From Lapidilactobacillus gannanensis (lineage in GTDB: Bacteria; Bacillota; Bacilli; Lactobacillales; Lactobacillaceae): a DNA stretch of 64,000 nt. Positions 37,995 to 47,276 of the stretch are shown here, one piece after another. Position numbers and translations under genes: made by a program. How positions within the stretch are numbered: position 1 is the first letter of the stretch; each line of letters begins with the position of its first letter. Below the pieces are notes generated by a model. The model was given only the letters and a program-made list of their open reading frames with translations, ran no database searches and was not told the origin of the DNA. The stretch spans positions 1 through 64,000 of the forward strand of contig NZ_RHOT01000005.1 in NCBI RefSeq assembly GCF_003946675.1. The letters are read 5' to 3'.

Positions 37995-38914
37995 TGGCCC
38001 ACCCTCGATTCATTAATAACGGATTTAAATAAAGTCTCCAAATTCAAATCAACCTTTTTTAAAGACAATAATGGCAACTCGGCCAGTACCCGCAAAATTG
38101 CCGGCAAGTTGGTTGGGGAAGCCAAAATAAGTTGATAGCTAGATTCGCCGAGCTGATCAAGTTGCCCATACTGCGCTAATTGTTGCAATGACTCAGTGGG
38201 TAGCGAATGACTGAAAGTTAGTTGATAGATTTCGCGTTGAAAACTCTGCAAGGCAATCTTAGTTTGATCTTCAAAAACAATTTTCCCGTGATTAATCATC
38301 ACGACCCGATCAGATAAATTTTGGGCCACCGCCATCTCGTGAGTCGTCAGCAGCACAGCCATGTTTTGCTGCTGCGCTAATTGTCGGACAATTTTTTGAA
38401 TTCGTTCACTGGCCGCCACATCCAAACCTAAGGTGGGCTCATCAAGTAATAATAATTTAGGCTGGTGGATCAATGAGGTGCATATTGCGACAATTTGTTG
38501 CATCCCGCGACTAAGTTCACGGACCGGCGTGTCTTTTTTTGCCAGTAAATCAAACATTTCTAAATATTCAAGGCCTTGTTTAATAGCAACCTTCCGGCGA
38601 ATCCCGCGAATGCCACCCCAATATTCAAAATTTTCAACCGGTGATAAACGCCAATATAAATTACGACTCCCCTCCAAAACAGCCCCGATGTTTGCTAATA
38701 TCTTTTGATATTGACTATTCAGTACTTGATTGTCCCAAACAACTTTTCCTGCAGTTGGTACAATCAAATTTAAAATCATTTTTATTGTTGTTGTTGTTCC
38801 AGCCCCATTTGGTCCCAGAAAAGCTAGTATTTCGCCCTGATTGATTGTAAACGAAATATCATTAACGGCTTTAAAATCCCCATATTGCTTTTTTAAATGA
38901 TTGACTTGTAACAC
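37991..38914 (-). CDS. ABC transporter ATPase with altered Walker A
   Basis: 307 residues from a GTG. Domain order is normal: Walker A, signature RELSRGMQQ, Walker B KLLLLDEPTLGLD, and H-loop TTHE. A C-terminal domain of about 80 residues follows. However, Walker A reads GPNGAGTTTT, so the invariant lysine (residue 40) is threonine; AAA to ACA is a single base change. This should weaken or abolish ATP hydrolysis. It pairs with the permease at 37218. Confidence 0.9.
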   Translation of the reverse strand: MLQVNHLKKQYGDFKAVNDISFTINQGEILAFLGPNGAGTTTTIKMILNLIVPTAGKVVWDNQVLNSQYQKILANIGAVLEGSRNLYWRLSPVENFEYWGGIRGIRRKVAIKQGLEYLEMFDLLAKKDTPVRELSRGMQQIVAICTSLIHQPKLLLLDEPTLGLDVAASERIQKIVRQLAQQQNMAVLLTTHEMAVAQNLSDRVVMINHGKIVFEDQTKIALQSFQREIYQLTFSHSLPTESLQQLAQYGQLDQLGESSYQLILASPTNLPAILRVLAELPLLSLKKVDLNLETLFKSVINESRVGQ

Positions 38915-39106
38915 ACCATCACCGACTTAATTTATGAGCTTATTTTTAATTTATAATTCACATTTTATAATATTCTATCATATTACGTTAATGTAAAGAT
39001 ACTTTAGATAAAAGAATCAAACAATCAGCTCACTAATTGCTTGATCACCTAAACTATTTTTGATCTTCTACGTTATTTCTTGGTCTTATCCGCAAATATT
39101 TTACGA

Positions 39107-39973
39107 CTATTTTTTCTTTTGATGCTGATCAATTTCAATCGTCGACATGGTCAGCCAGTTCTTAATCTCCGCAAGTTGATATTTGTCCAACAATTTTTGT
39201 TTACGCTGGCAACTATAATGGATTCGTTCGTTGACTGCTAACTGTTCTTTAAATTTTTCATGTGGTAAATGGATACTGCCAATTTCTGCAGCAAACTGAA
39301 TGAGATAGCCCGCCTTAAACCAGCGAATGCCTAGATCTATGTCCTCATAACCCCAGCCGTTAAATGATTCATCAAACCCACCTAATTCAAGAAACGCTGT
39401 CCGCGGCATTGAGGAATGTCCCACCCAGAATATCAACCAAGGCGCTTGCCAAGTCGTTAAGTCAGTACCGTATCGTTCAAAAATTGGCTGCCGGGCATCA
39501 TGAATGGCTAAGGTTTGAAGTTTACCAATTTCCCGATTCACGTGTTGCCCATGAATTTCTAAAGAGTCCAAAACTGGTCGATTCTCATTAAGCCGATCAA
39601 AACCATAAATATTGCCTAATAAGGCTGTTGGCTGAAGCGTTTCTTTTTGCCGGTGCAGATGTTGTTGTAAGGCATCTTCACTTAAAAGAATTCCTGCATC
39701 CAAAATCACTAAAAACTTGCCCTGCGCAATTTTTGCACTTAAATTACGAATGGTTCCCGCTCGAAAACCGACGTCAGGTTGATATAAATATTTCAAGTTA
39801 AGCTGATTTTCAAACTGCCGAACAACTGCTAAAGTATCACTACTAGAACCATCATCACCAATGACGACTTCGAATTGATCAGCTGCCAAAGTTTGCTGTG
39901 TTAATGACGTTAATGTTTCCGCCAATAACTTATTCCGATTATAAACTGAGATCAAAACAGAAAGTTCAAGCAC
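39107..39973 (-). CDS. Family 2 glycosyltransferase
   Basis: 288 residues from a GTG with GGAG 8 nt upstream. LSVLISVYNRNKLLAETLTS and VVIGDDGSSSDTLAV form the GT-A nucleotide-sugar site. GGFDESFNGWGYEDIDLGIR is the acceptor/catalytic block seen in galactosyltransferase-like (Glyco_transf_7C) proteins. No membrane segment. Likely modifies cell-wall polysaccharide or teichoic acid; no pathway genes adjoin it. Confidence 0.88.
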   Translation of the reverse strand: MLELSVLISVYNRNKLLAETLTSLTQQTLAADQFEVVIGDDGSSSDTLAVVRQFENQLNLKYLYQPDVGFRAGTIRNLSAKIAQGKFLVILDAGILLSEDALQQHLHRQKETLQPTALLGNIYGFDRLNENRPVLDSLEIHGQHVNREIGKLQTLAIHDARQPIFERYGTDLTTWQAPWLIFWVGHSSMPRTAFLELGGFDESFNGWGYEDIDLGIRWFKAGYLIQFAAEIGSIHLPHEKFKEQLAVNERIHYSCQRKQKLLDKYQLAEIKNWLTMSTIEIDQHQKKK

Positions 39974-40103
39974 AAGCCCATCTCCTCGTAAACATTAAAA
40001 ACATTTAAAAGCGCTTACAAATTATTATGCCATATTCTGAGCAATTCAGCAATTTTCAGAGCTAAGAATCAATTCACTAGACGATTAGGTAATAAAATCT
40101 CGG

Positions 40104-40167
40104 TAAATTAATCATCCGTATGACAAGTTCTCTGAAAAAATCAGCGCCTGTCATCCGGATGATTGTT
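40104..40167. repeat. Inverted repeat without T-run
   Basis: AATCATCCG.ATGACA pairs with TGTCAT.CGGATGATT across about 25 nt, just beyond the glycerate kinase stop. TTTT follows on the plus strand only. A weak terminator or a binding site. Confidence 0.5.
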
Positions 40168-40198
40168 TTAGCTATTTACTTATCAACTAGCGGACATG

Positions 40199-41323
40199 CT
40201 AAAAATGCTGGTGGAAAAAAGTTTGGAGCAAATTTAGACCTAGTTCACTGACATTGCTTAGCGTCCGTTCATGCTCCAGCGCTACTGACAAACTAACTGG
40301 CCCGGTCTGAATACAATAAATGCCTAACGTTAACTTTGACAAACAGCCAACCTGCGCATTTCGTTTGCCACAAATCGCTAAAACGGGAATTTTCATTTTT
40401 CGGCCCAATTCAGCAACCCCTAGTGGCACTTTACCACCATCAGTCTGAGCATCGATCTGACCTTCACCAGTAATGAGCAGATCTGCATCCTGACAAGCCC
40501 GCGGTAACTGAACTAATTGACTAATTGTTGCAAAACCAGGTGCTAACTTGGCCCCAATTAAGGCCAATGCACCACCTAATCCCCCGGCAGCACCTGCACC
40601 TGCTAACTGATTTAAATCAAGTTGATATTGCTTTTTTACCACGGTCACAACTTTTTTAGCTTGCTGGTCCTGTTGCTTCAAAATTGGCAGATTACCGCCT
40701 TTTTGAATACCAAAAACATGAGCAAAACCAGTCGGCCCGGCGTAAGGATTCGTGACATCAACTAAAGCCGTTAAATCTACTGTTGCTAACAGCGCCTTAA
40801 TTGGTGCTAAATCAATTCCCTGAAAATTATTCAAAGGATTGAGCTGATTTAGCGACTGACCGGTTAGTTTAGCGCCCAACCCTGCCAGCAGACCTAGACC
40901 ACCGTCAGACGTGCCACTACCACCTAAAGTCAAATAAATCCGCTGGCAGCCAGTTTTAATCACTTGACGCAAAACAAGGCCGAGGCCATAACTGGAAGCT
41001 TGCTGAATTGTCGTGCTACTCGGCGTAATCAAATTTAAGCCAATGACTTTAGCTGACTCAATAATTGCCGTCGGCTGGCCGTTGATCTTAGTTAATAAAT
41101 ATTCAGTCGTCAGTGGTCGGCCTAATAAATCAATTGTAGTAATCTTTTGATAAGAACCACCACAAGCGGCTTGGATTGCCGCCATGGTTCCTTCACCACC
41201 GTCAGCAATTGGTACAGAAACAGTGGTTAACTCTGACGCTGCTATTTTCTGAAAGAAAGCTTGATTCATTTGCGCTGAAGTCGCGCTCCCTTTGAAGGAA
41301 TCAATTGCTGCTACTACTTTCAT
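40199..41323 (-). CDS. glxK: Glycerate kinase
   Basis: 374 residues. MKVVAAIDSFKGSATSAQMN at the start, VPIADGGEGTMAAIQAACGG, LTLGGSGTSDGGLGLLAGLG and LITGEGQIDAQTDGGKVPLG are the GarK/GlxK (class I) blocks. Phosphorylates D-glycerate with ATP. Start overlaps the upstream GNAT gene by 23 nt; GGGAGG precedes it. Confidence 0.93.
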   Translation of the reverse strand: MKVVAAIDSFKGSATSAQMNQAFFQKIAASELTTVSVPIADGGEGTMAAIQAACGGSYQKITTIDLLGRPLTTEYLLTKINGQPTAIIESAKVIGLNLITPSSTTIQQASSYGLGLVLRQVIKTGCQRIYLTLGGSGTSDGGLGLLAGLGAKLTGQSLNQLNPLNNFQGIDLAPIKALLATVDLTALVDVTNPYAGPTGFAHVFGIQKGGNLPILKQQDQQAKKVVTVVKKQYQLDLNQLAGAGAAGGLGGALALIGAKLAPGFATISQLVQLPRACQDADLLITGEGQIDAQTDGGKVPLGVAELGRKMKIPVLAICGKRNAQVGCLSKLTLGIYCIQTGPVSLSVALEHERTLSNVSELGLNLLQTFFHQHF

Positions 41324-41801
41324 TCGTCAACCTCCCAGATAAATTCTTGCTCATCACAAAGTTAGTCAAACTTACACCATGACGTTGCACCTGCTGTTCC
41401 TGAAGAACTTGATAACCGCGTTGGGTAAAAAAAGGCCGCGCAGTAATTGATGCCTGAGTTGTGATCTGATGGCCCGCAAACTGGCCTTCAATCTGATCAC
41501 AAATCGCAGTCGCAATGCCTTGATGCTCATAATTTGCGGCCACATACAGACGATCAAAATAGCCAGCCTTACTCAAATCACCAAAGCCAACTATTCCCCC
41601 ACCGTTTAAGACAGCAATGATTGTTTGATGAGCTTGAAGCGATTGTTGCCAAGCAGCCAAGTCAAGTTGCCCATCAGCCCACGCATCAACTTCAGCTTGG
41701 CTATAATCTTGGCGATTAATCGTATGGACAGTTTGATAAAAAAGTTGGGCGATTTCTGATAAATCGCTACTTTGGTAAGCACGTAGTTGAAAGACGACCA
41801 T
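41301..41801 (-). CDS. GNAT acetyltransferase
   Basis: 166 residues. LRAYQSSDLSEIAQLFYQTV at the start and RLYVAANYEHQGIATAICDQ at the acetyl-CoA site. ITTQASITARPFFTQRGY completes the fold. Substrate unknown. The overlap with glycerate kinase suggests joint transcription. Confidence 0.88.
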   Translation of the reverse strand: MVVFQLRAYQSSDLSEIAQLFYQTVHTINRQDYSQAEVDAWADGQLDLAAWQQSLQAHQTIIAVLNGGGIVGFGDLSKAGYFDRLYVAANYEHQGIATAICDQIEGQFAGHQITTQASITARPFFTQRGYQVLQEQQVQRHGVSLTNFVMSKNLSGRLTNESSSSN

Positions 41802-41880
41802 TAATCAGCACTCCTTTTAGTTAATCATAAATCATTTTTTAGCTGCGCGATAGCAGCAATTTTGATCTAAATACTTAGAA

Positions 41881-42053
41881 ACTGTCCTATCAAATTCTGT
41901 TGACGAAACGCTGATTTACAATTCTTGGATCAATGCCACTAAAACCATGGTGAAGTTTTGAAACAGAATTGCGTCTGGAGTTGAGATGGAGCACTTCACT
42001 GTTGTTAGTGGATAAGGCAAACATTGCGGAGTCACTCAACTCTGTTAGACAGT
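41881..42053. repeat. Complex inverted repeat
   Basis: Outer ACTGTC/GACAGT, then AATTCTGTT/AACAGAATT (41893-41901 with 41962-41970) and GAGTTGAG/CTCAACTC further in. Not all of these can form at once in one helix, so alternative structures are possible. Confidence 0.5.
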
Positions 42054-42079
42054 AGTTAAATTTTGAATAGTTAAACCAA

Positions 42080-42157
42080 AATAGTTTGATTGATAATGTT
42101 TAACTTCTGCAGCACGCTGATTTCTTCAGCTACAGAAAACTTGTCAATCAGACTATT
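42080..42157. repeat. 17-bp inverted repeat
   Basis: AATAGTTTGATTGATAA and TTGTCAATCAGACTATT pair over 17 bp, with the only two differences being G-U wobbles on the plus strand. Confidence 0.7.
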
Positions 42158-42212
42158 AGTTCATCTCAATCTGCTTTTCCAAACAGTGGTAATCAATTCT
42201 GTTAGTTTCACC

Positions 42213-42360
42213 TGGTGGTGGCTGGGCGATTGGCGTCAGATGTGAAATTATTGTTGGTGCTTTAGCACTTACAATAAGCCTCGAATTTAAGATTTTCGCA
42301 GAAAAGCTCAAATCGACGGCCACGTCGTTCCACGCCCTCTTAATCGCCCAGCCGCCACCA
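42213..42360. repeat. 19-bp inverted repeat with 110-nt loop
   Basis: TGGTGGTGGCTGGGCGATT pairs with AATCGCCCAGCCGCCACCA; one position is G-U. A small GTGCT/AGCAC hairpin lies in the loop. GC-rich compared with its surroundings. Confidence 0.75.
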
Positions 42361-42450
42361 AACCCTATTTGGGAAGTCTTGGCACAATTTTAGTATCAGG
42401 TCGTCAAATCGCTGGGCCATGCCGTTCCGAGAATAGGAAGTAACGGAAAC

Positions 42451-42480
42451 AAAAAAACACAGCCATAAATGACTGTGTTC
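42451..42480 (-). terminator. Terminator of infC-rpmI-rplT
   Basis: AACACAGtCATTTATGgCTGTGTT hairpin followed by TTTTTTG on the leftward strand. Confidence 0.9.
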
Positions 42481-42498
42481 TATCTGACTTTTTTAAAA

Positions 42499-42858
42499 TT
42501 ACTTAGCCAAAGCAGCTTTTGCTTGGTCAGCAATTGCTTTAAATGCATCAGCATCATTGTATGCAAGATCAGCTAACATTTTACGGTTGATGTCAACGTT
42601 AGATAACTTCAAACCGTGCATTAATTGACTGTAGTTGATGTCGTTCATACGAGCTGCTGCGTTGATCCGGGCAATCCATAACTTCCGGAATTCGCGTTTA
42701 ACTTGACGACGATCGCGGAAAGCATAGCGATAAGAAACCATGACCTGAGTATTTGCTGATTTGAAGAGTAAATGCTTAGCACCGCGATATCCTTTAGCTA
42801 ATTTTAAAACTTTCTTACGACGTTTGCGCGTAACTGTACCGCCTTTTACACGTGGCAT
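42499..42858 (-). CDS. rplT: 50S ribosomal protein L20
   Basis: 119 residues. [20 protein letters not shown] and [18 protein letters not shown] begin the protein; [20 protein letters not shown] is the conserved centre. It binds 23S rRNA early in 50S assembly and represses its own operon through the leader. Confidence 0.98.
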   Translation of the reverse strand: MPRVKGGTVTRKRRKKVLKLAKGYRGAKHLLFKSANTQVMVSYRYAFRDRRQVKREFRKLWIARINAAARMNDINYSQLMHGLKLSNVDINRKMLADLAYNDADAFKAIADQAKAALAK

Positions 42859-42925
42859 ATTAATTTCCTCCTTGAGAAATAACTTTCACTTAAAAATTTC
42901 TGGGAACTGGGCTCTGCTTAAAGAA

Positions 42926-43126
42926 TTAACGAACTTGAGAAAGCATTTGCCGGATTCGACGCATATCACTATTAGAAACCAAACCTGGCTTGCTTAATTG
43001 ACGGCGTTGTTTCTTAGTCTTACCGTGGAAACGGTGACTTGTATAAGCATGACCCCGCTTTAATTTACCACTAGCGGTCTTTTTGAAACGCTTTGCTGAA
43101 GCGCGATGTGTTTTTTGCTTTGGCAT
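42926..43126 (-). CDS. rpmI: 50S ribosomal protein L35
   Basis: 66 residues, very basic; [20 protein letters not shown] and [20 protein letters not shown] are diagnostic. Second gene of the infC operon. Confidence 0.98.
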   Translation of the reverse strand: MPKQKTHRASAKRFKKTASGKLKRGHAYTSHRFHGKTKKQRRQLSKPGLVSNSDMRRIRQMLSQVR

Positions 43127-43168
43127 GATAATATCCTCCTAAAGTAATTTAAAAATGTCGATTAAGAC

Positions 43169-43684
43169 TTATTTTTCCGCTTTTGGTGCTAGCATGAGAA
43201 ACATGCTTCGCCCATCCATCCGTGGATGTGATTCAACTGTCGCAATATCGCCAGCTTGTTCAGCTAATTGCTCAAGAACCTTACGTCCAACTTCCTTATG
43301 AGTGATTGCCCGACCTTTAAAGCGAATTGACACTTTAACTTTGTCGCCTTTGCCTAGGAACTTACGAGCATTGTTAAGCTTTGTATTGAAGTCGTTCTCA
43401 CCAATACCTGGGCTTAAGCGTACTTCCTTGACATTAACAATCTTTTGCTTCTTCCGTGCTTCACGATCTTTCTTCTGCAGTTCGAAGCGATACTTGCCGT
43501 AGTCCATAATTTTGGCAACTGGTGGTTTTGCATTTGGTGAAACTAGAACTAAATCCATGTTAGCTTGTTCGGCCAACTTTAAGGCATCCATTCTTGATTT
43601 CACACCTAACTGCTCACCATCGCCAGCAATTAAACGAACTTCACGGGCTCGAATACTTTCATTGATAAATAAATCTTTTGCTAT
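43169..43684 (-). CDS. infC: Translation initiation factor IF-3, ATA start
   Basis: 171 residues when begun at the ATA (43684-43682), which has GGAGGTG 7 nt upstream. The frame then reads (M)[17 protein letters not shown], matching normal IF-3 starts. The first ATG/GTG (GTG at 43603) would delete 27 conserved residues. [20 protein letters not shown] joins the two domains, and [13 protein letters not shown] is in the C-domain. IF-3 checks start codons, so a poor start codon on its own mRNA allows autoregulation, as with AUU in E. coli. Confidence 0.95.
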   Translation of the reverse strand: MAKDLFINESIRAREVRLIAGDGEQLGVKSRMDALKLAEQANMDLVLVSPNAKPPVAKIMDYGKYRFELQKKDREARKKQKIVNVKEVRLSPGIGENDFNTKLNNARKFLGKGDKVKVSIRFKGRAITHKEVGRKVLEQLAEQAGDIATVESHPRMDGRSMFLMLAPKAEK

Positions 43685-43689
43685 GGGAA

Positions 43690-43880
43690 GTCACCTCCAA
43701 ATAAATTGTCGACGAGTACTTCTCGCCAGACCCACGCAAAAAAGCTGCGGGATGCAAAAGCACCCGCAGCGAAATTAATAATTCTTTCGGCAAACAAAAC
43801 GTTTTATACCCAGAGGTCTGAAAACATGGGTGAGAAGCGGGAACTTCTGCTTAATTCAACTTTTCTAGTATACCGGCTGA
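43690..43880 (-). promoter_or_regulatory. L20-type leader of infC-rpmI-rplT
   Basis: The stretch between thrS and infC contains an attenuator: GCTGCGGGTGC/GCATCCCGCAGC (43744-43770) followed by TTTTTT on the leftward strand, about 60 nt before the infC ribosome site. In Firmicutes L20 binds this leader to promote termination. The upstream antiterminator half cannot be folded reliably by eye. Confidence 0.7.
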
Positions 43881-43884
43881 CTGA

Positions 43885-45867
43885 TTACTTGTCAAGTTTT
43901 GTTTCGACGTTACTGTTAACTTTCTCAGAACCTGTCCGACTGTAGTTATGGATATCATCCAAAATCATGTCAGTAAACAGCTTGATAGCTTCATCATTGG
44001 CATCTTTTTCACCATAACGACGAACAGAAACAGTTTGATCACGTAATTCTTCATCACCGACAACTAACGTATAAGGTACTTTTTGGGTTTGTGCTTCACG
44101 GATCTTGTAACCCATCTTTTCATTACGTAAATCAACCTTAACTCGAATGCCTTGGCTAGCTAATTGCTTTTGCAATTGTTGGGCATATTCGGTATGCAAA
44201 TCAAGGTTAACTGGGATGATTTCAACTTGGACAGGTGCTAACCAAGTTGGGAATGCACCCTTGTAAATTTCCATTAAGTAAGCAATGAAACGTTCCATCG
44301 TACCAACAATTCCCCGATGCATCATGACTGGACGATGATCCTTACCATCAGCACCAACATAAGTTAACTGGAATTTCTCTGGCATCATGAAATCTAACTG
44401 AATCGTTGACATTGTTTCATCATTGCCTAAGGCTGTCTTCGTCTGAACATCCAACTTAGGACCATAGAAAGCAGCTTCGCCTTCAGCTTCATAGTAGTCA
44501 AGGCCAAGATCATCCATGGCACCCTTTAACATTGCTTGCGACTTGTTCCACATCTCATCATCATCGAAGTACTTTTCAGTATTAGCTGGATCACGATAAC
44601 TTAAACGGAAAGTATAGTCAGTAATATTGAAGTCATCATAAACATCCATCATCAAGCGTAACACCCGTTTGAATTCGCTTTGGATTTGTTCTGGTGCTAA
44701 GAAAGTATGACCATCATTTAAAGTCATTTCCCGAACACGTTGTAAACCTGACAAGGCACCAGATTTTTCGTAACGATGCATCATCCCTAATTCGGCAATC
44801 CGCACTGGTAATTCACGATATGACCGGTTGTGATGGTTATAAATTTGAATATGTGATGGGCAGTTCATTGGCCGTAATTCCAAGAACTCACCATCGCCCA
44901 TATCCATTGGTGGGAACATATCTTCACGGTAATGAGCCCAGTGACCAGAAGTTTTGTATAAATTCAAGTTAGCCAAAACCGGTGTGTAAACATGTTCGTA
45001 ACCATCGGCAACTTCTTTGTCAATGATATAACGTTCGATCACGCGCCGAATCGTGGCACCATTTGGCATCCAGTATGGTAAGCCGGCACCAACTTCAGGA
45101 TCAACGAAGAAGATATCCAAGTCACGGCCAATTGTCCGATGATCACGTTCTTTGATTTCAGCCCGACGCTTCAAATCAGCAGCTAATTCATCAGCCTTGA
45201 AGAAAGCCGTCCCGTAAATCCGTTGGAGCATTGGATTACTTGACTTGCCTTGCCAATAAGCACCAGCAACCGATAATAATTCAAGATGCTTTAATGGTGC
45301 TAAACTCTTTAACAAAGCGCGACTACCAAAGCTCGTGTAGTCACCTAATTGATAAACATGAACTTGGACAGCATCCATGGCATTCAACAATAAAGTTTGA
45401 TAAGGATCGTCAGCGAATTCTTTCAACAAATCGGTCTTATCAACAACTTTGCGTTCAACTGGTTGGTTAGCGGAAATGATTTTTTGCATTGCTTTTTTAA
45501 TATCAGGTAATTCGCTAACAGCAACTTGGCCATCAGCGCGATCAGTATCTAAATAGAAACCATCGTCATCAGCCTTGTGTTCACCGAAATGTAAATCAGG
45601 ATGCAATTGCTTTAAGGCAGCACCGAGAACAAATGCAGCCGTATCACGTAAAACCAAAACACCTTCAGGATCAGCGTTAGTGATAATTTGCAAATCGCCA
45701 TCTTGGTTTAAAGGTTGGTCCAAATCAACTAAAGTGCCATTTAAATTACCGGCAACTGCCTTTTTGGCTAAGCTACTAGCAATACTTTTCGCAACAGCTA
45801 AAGTGGTTACCCCAGCATCAAATTCGTGTTGACTTTGATCTGGAAATGTTAATGAAATTTTTGCCAT
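43885..45867 (-). CDS. thrS: Threonyl-tRNA synthetase
   Basis: 660 residues from the ATG at 45867 ([20 protein letters not shown]), with GGAGGAAG upstream. The longer frame runs into the T-box. TGS domain about 1-63, editing domain about 64-240, and class II core with motif 2 ([20 protein letters not shown]) and motif 3 ([19 protein letters not shown]). The C-terminal anticodon-binding domain is complete. Charges tRNA(Thr). Confidence 0.97.
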   Translation of the reverse strand: MAKISLTFPDQSQHEFDAGVTTLAVAKSIASSLAKKAVAGNLNGTLVDLDQPLNQDGDLQIITNADPEGVLVLRDTAAFVLGAALKQLHPDLHFGEHKADDDGFYLDTDRADGQVAVSELPDIKKAMQKIISANQPVERKVVDKTDLLKEFADDPYQTLLLNAMDAVQVHVYQLGDYTSFGSRALLKSLAPLKHLELLSVAGAYWQGKSSNPMLQRIYGTAFFKADELAADLKRRAEIKERDHRTIGRDLDIFFVDPEVGAGLPYWMPNGATIRRVIERYIIDKEVADGYEHVYTPVLANLNLYKTSGHWAHYREDMFPPMDMGDGEFLELRPMNCPSHIQIYNHHNRSYRELPVRIAELGMMHRYEKSGALSGLQRVREMTLNDGHTFLAPEQIQSEFKRVLRLMMDVYDDFNITDYTFRLSYRDPANTEKYFDDDEMWNKSQAMLKGAMDDLGLDYYEAEGEAAFYGPKLDVQTKTALGNDETMSTIQLDFMMPEKFQLTYVGADGKDHRPVMMHRGIVGTMERFIAYLMEIYKGAFPTWLAPVQVEIIPVNLDLHTEYAQQLQKQLASQGIRVKVDLRNEKMGYKIREAQTQKVPYTLVVGDEELRDQTVSVRRYGEKDANDEAIKLFTDMILDDIHNYSRTGSEKVNSNVETKLDK

Positions 45868-45892
45868 AATTCTTCCTCCTTGAACTGCCACA

Positions 45893-46112
45893 AAAAAAAT
45901 CCCCAATAATCCGTTAAGATTATTGGGGACGTTATTTAACGCGGTTCCACCCGAATTGAGATAAGTGCACTTATCTCCGCTCAAAATGATCTTTATTGGA
46001 ATCACCCAAGTCCATTCGAAGTGGTCGCAAATACTGAAACCGGAAAAAACTTACAGACAATGATTTTTTCTCTCTGACGGTTCACTAATTATTTGTGGTA
46101 TCTTCATGCGTT
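45893..46112 (-). promoter_or_regulatory. T-box riboswitch of thrS
   Basis: The leftward RNA contains the hallmark GGGTGGAACCGCG (complement near 45940-45953). It is followed by a terminator CCCCAATAATC/GATTATTGGGG with T8. About 150 nt of upstream leader provide stem I. Uncharged tRNA(Thr) should stabilise the antiterminator. I could not fix the specifier codon; a GACC near 46020 is a candidate for ACC. Confidence 0.9.
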
Positions 46113-46343
46113 ATTAAAACATAAAAATGAAAAAGATACAAGTATTGTTAGAAAATTTATGAAAATAACTTAGTGATGATAGATAAATTACAAAACAAGC
46201 TTTCAAATCATTAACTCGATCAAGATGTTAAATCAGAATGACGCTGACGCCATTGCGGCTTGCTGGTTGTGAAACGCGGCCGGCCGCAACGGCGTTGTCC
46301 GCTATTCTGTCCAAAACATGTTTTTAGACACTTTCTGATTCAG
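46113..46343. other. Intergenic region between dnaI and thrS
   Basis: Holds the thrS promoter area at the left and the long imperfect hairpin at 46234-46309 next to the dnaI stop. No ORF seen. Confidence 0.5.
46234..46309. repeat. Long imperfect GC-rich hairpin
   Basis: CAGAAT, ACGCC and TTGCGGC on the left arm pair with GCCGCAA, GGCGT and ATTCTG on the right arm, with bulges between. No T-run follows. Much more GC-rich than the flanks. Confidence 0.65.
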
Positions 46344-47276
46344 CTATTTAAACGCTTCTTGGCGAATATTGGGTCCAGTCATTTCGTATTCTTGGGCTAA
46401 GAACCGAACCCGTTCCATAATTCGTTGAGCTTTAACAACTTCTGTTCCTTGCGTGGTCTCACTTAAGTACTGCTCCAGCTCGGCCATATTGAAATTAGAT
46501 GTAAAACAAGTGGTCAACTGTTCTTGCATTCGATATTGTAAAATCACCCCAAGCACTTCATCACGGACCCAGGGGCTCAGCGCATCCGCACCAATATCAT
46601 CAAGAATCAAGACCGGTGTCTTCTCAATTTTTTGCAGGCGGTCCCAGACTTTGTGATCATTAATGGCCTGTTTCATTTGTACGGCAAATGTTGGGAAATG
46701 AACCAAAGTGCTAGCCACATTATTTTGTGCTAACTCATTGGCTAGTGCGCCCATCAAGTACGTTTTGCCGATGCCAAAAGGCCCACTTAAATATAAACCC
46801 CGAATGTATTGGTTAGGGGATTTCGCAATAAACTGATTCAGTAAATCAATTGTAGCGCCATAAGCAGCATTACGACCATCAATGTCACGATAATCAGCAA
46901 AAGTGATGTCCTTTAAATTATCAGGTAGATTTAAAACTGTAATTTTATTTTTTTCACTTTTCGTCTTAGCCAGAGCAACGCCCTGTTGGCTCAACCGATA
47001 AGCAACCTCAATCAGACCATTATCCACCCGCAGATAAGGTTCATAACCCGCCTGCAGTAAGGGCTGGTTTGGATTCAAGCCTTGCTTAGTCTGATAAAAC
47101 TCATAGATTGCTGCCGCCGATTTTTCAATACTTGTATTATCGATTTCATCTTGATTAGCCGATAGAAAAGACCGCACATCACTGTCCTGCAAAGCTGACG
47201 AAATTAATTGACGATAATTATCATTTAATCCACGATTATCTAAATACTTCTTTAAATATTCATTGATACTATGCAT
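46344..47276 (-). CDS. dnaI: Primosomal protein DnaI (helicase loader)
   Basis: 310 residues. The N-terminal DnaI domain (about 1-100) precedes an AAA+ ATPase: GLYLSGPFGIGKTYLMGALA (Walker A), VLILDDIGADALSPWVRDEV (Walker B), TCFTSNFN (sensor 1). Loads the replicative helicase with DnaB and DnaD. The ATG at 47276 lies within the end of dnaB; an ATG three codons earlier is possible. Likely also used by the prophage initiator. Confidence 0.95.
   Translation of the reverse strand: MHSINEYLKKYLDNRGLNDNYRQLISSALQDSDVRSFLSANQDEIDNTSIEKSAAAIYEFYQTKQGLNPNQPLLQAGYEPYLRVDNGLIEVAYRLSQQGVALAKTKSEKNKITVLNLPDNLKDITFADYRDIDGRNAAYGATIDLLNQFIAKSPNQYIRGLYLSGPFGIGKTYLMGALANELAQNNVASTLVHFPTFAVQMKQAINDHKVWDRLQKIEKTPVLILDDIGADALSPWVRDEVLGVILQYRMQEQLTTCFTSNFNMAELEQYLSETTQGTEVVKAQRIMERVRFLAQEYEMTGPNIRQEAFK

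Larger units (their letters stand above)
41802..42498. other. 697-bp intergenic region with hairpin cluster
   Basis: No gene is visible. From left to right it holds three long inverted repeats (about 41881-42053, 42080-42157, 42213-42360) and the rplT terminator. Confidence 0.65.

Noticed and set aside
40104-40167. Terminator of glycerate kinase
   Set aside because: The hairpin lacks a T-run on the leftward strand, so listed only as an inverted repeat.
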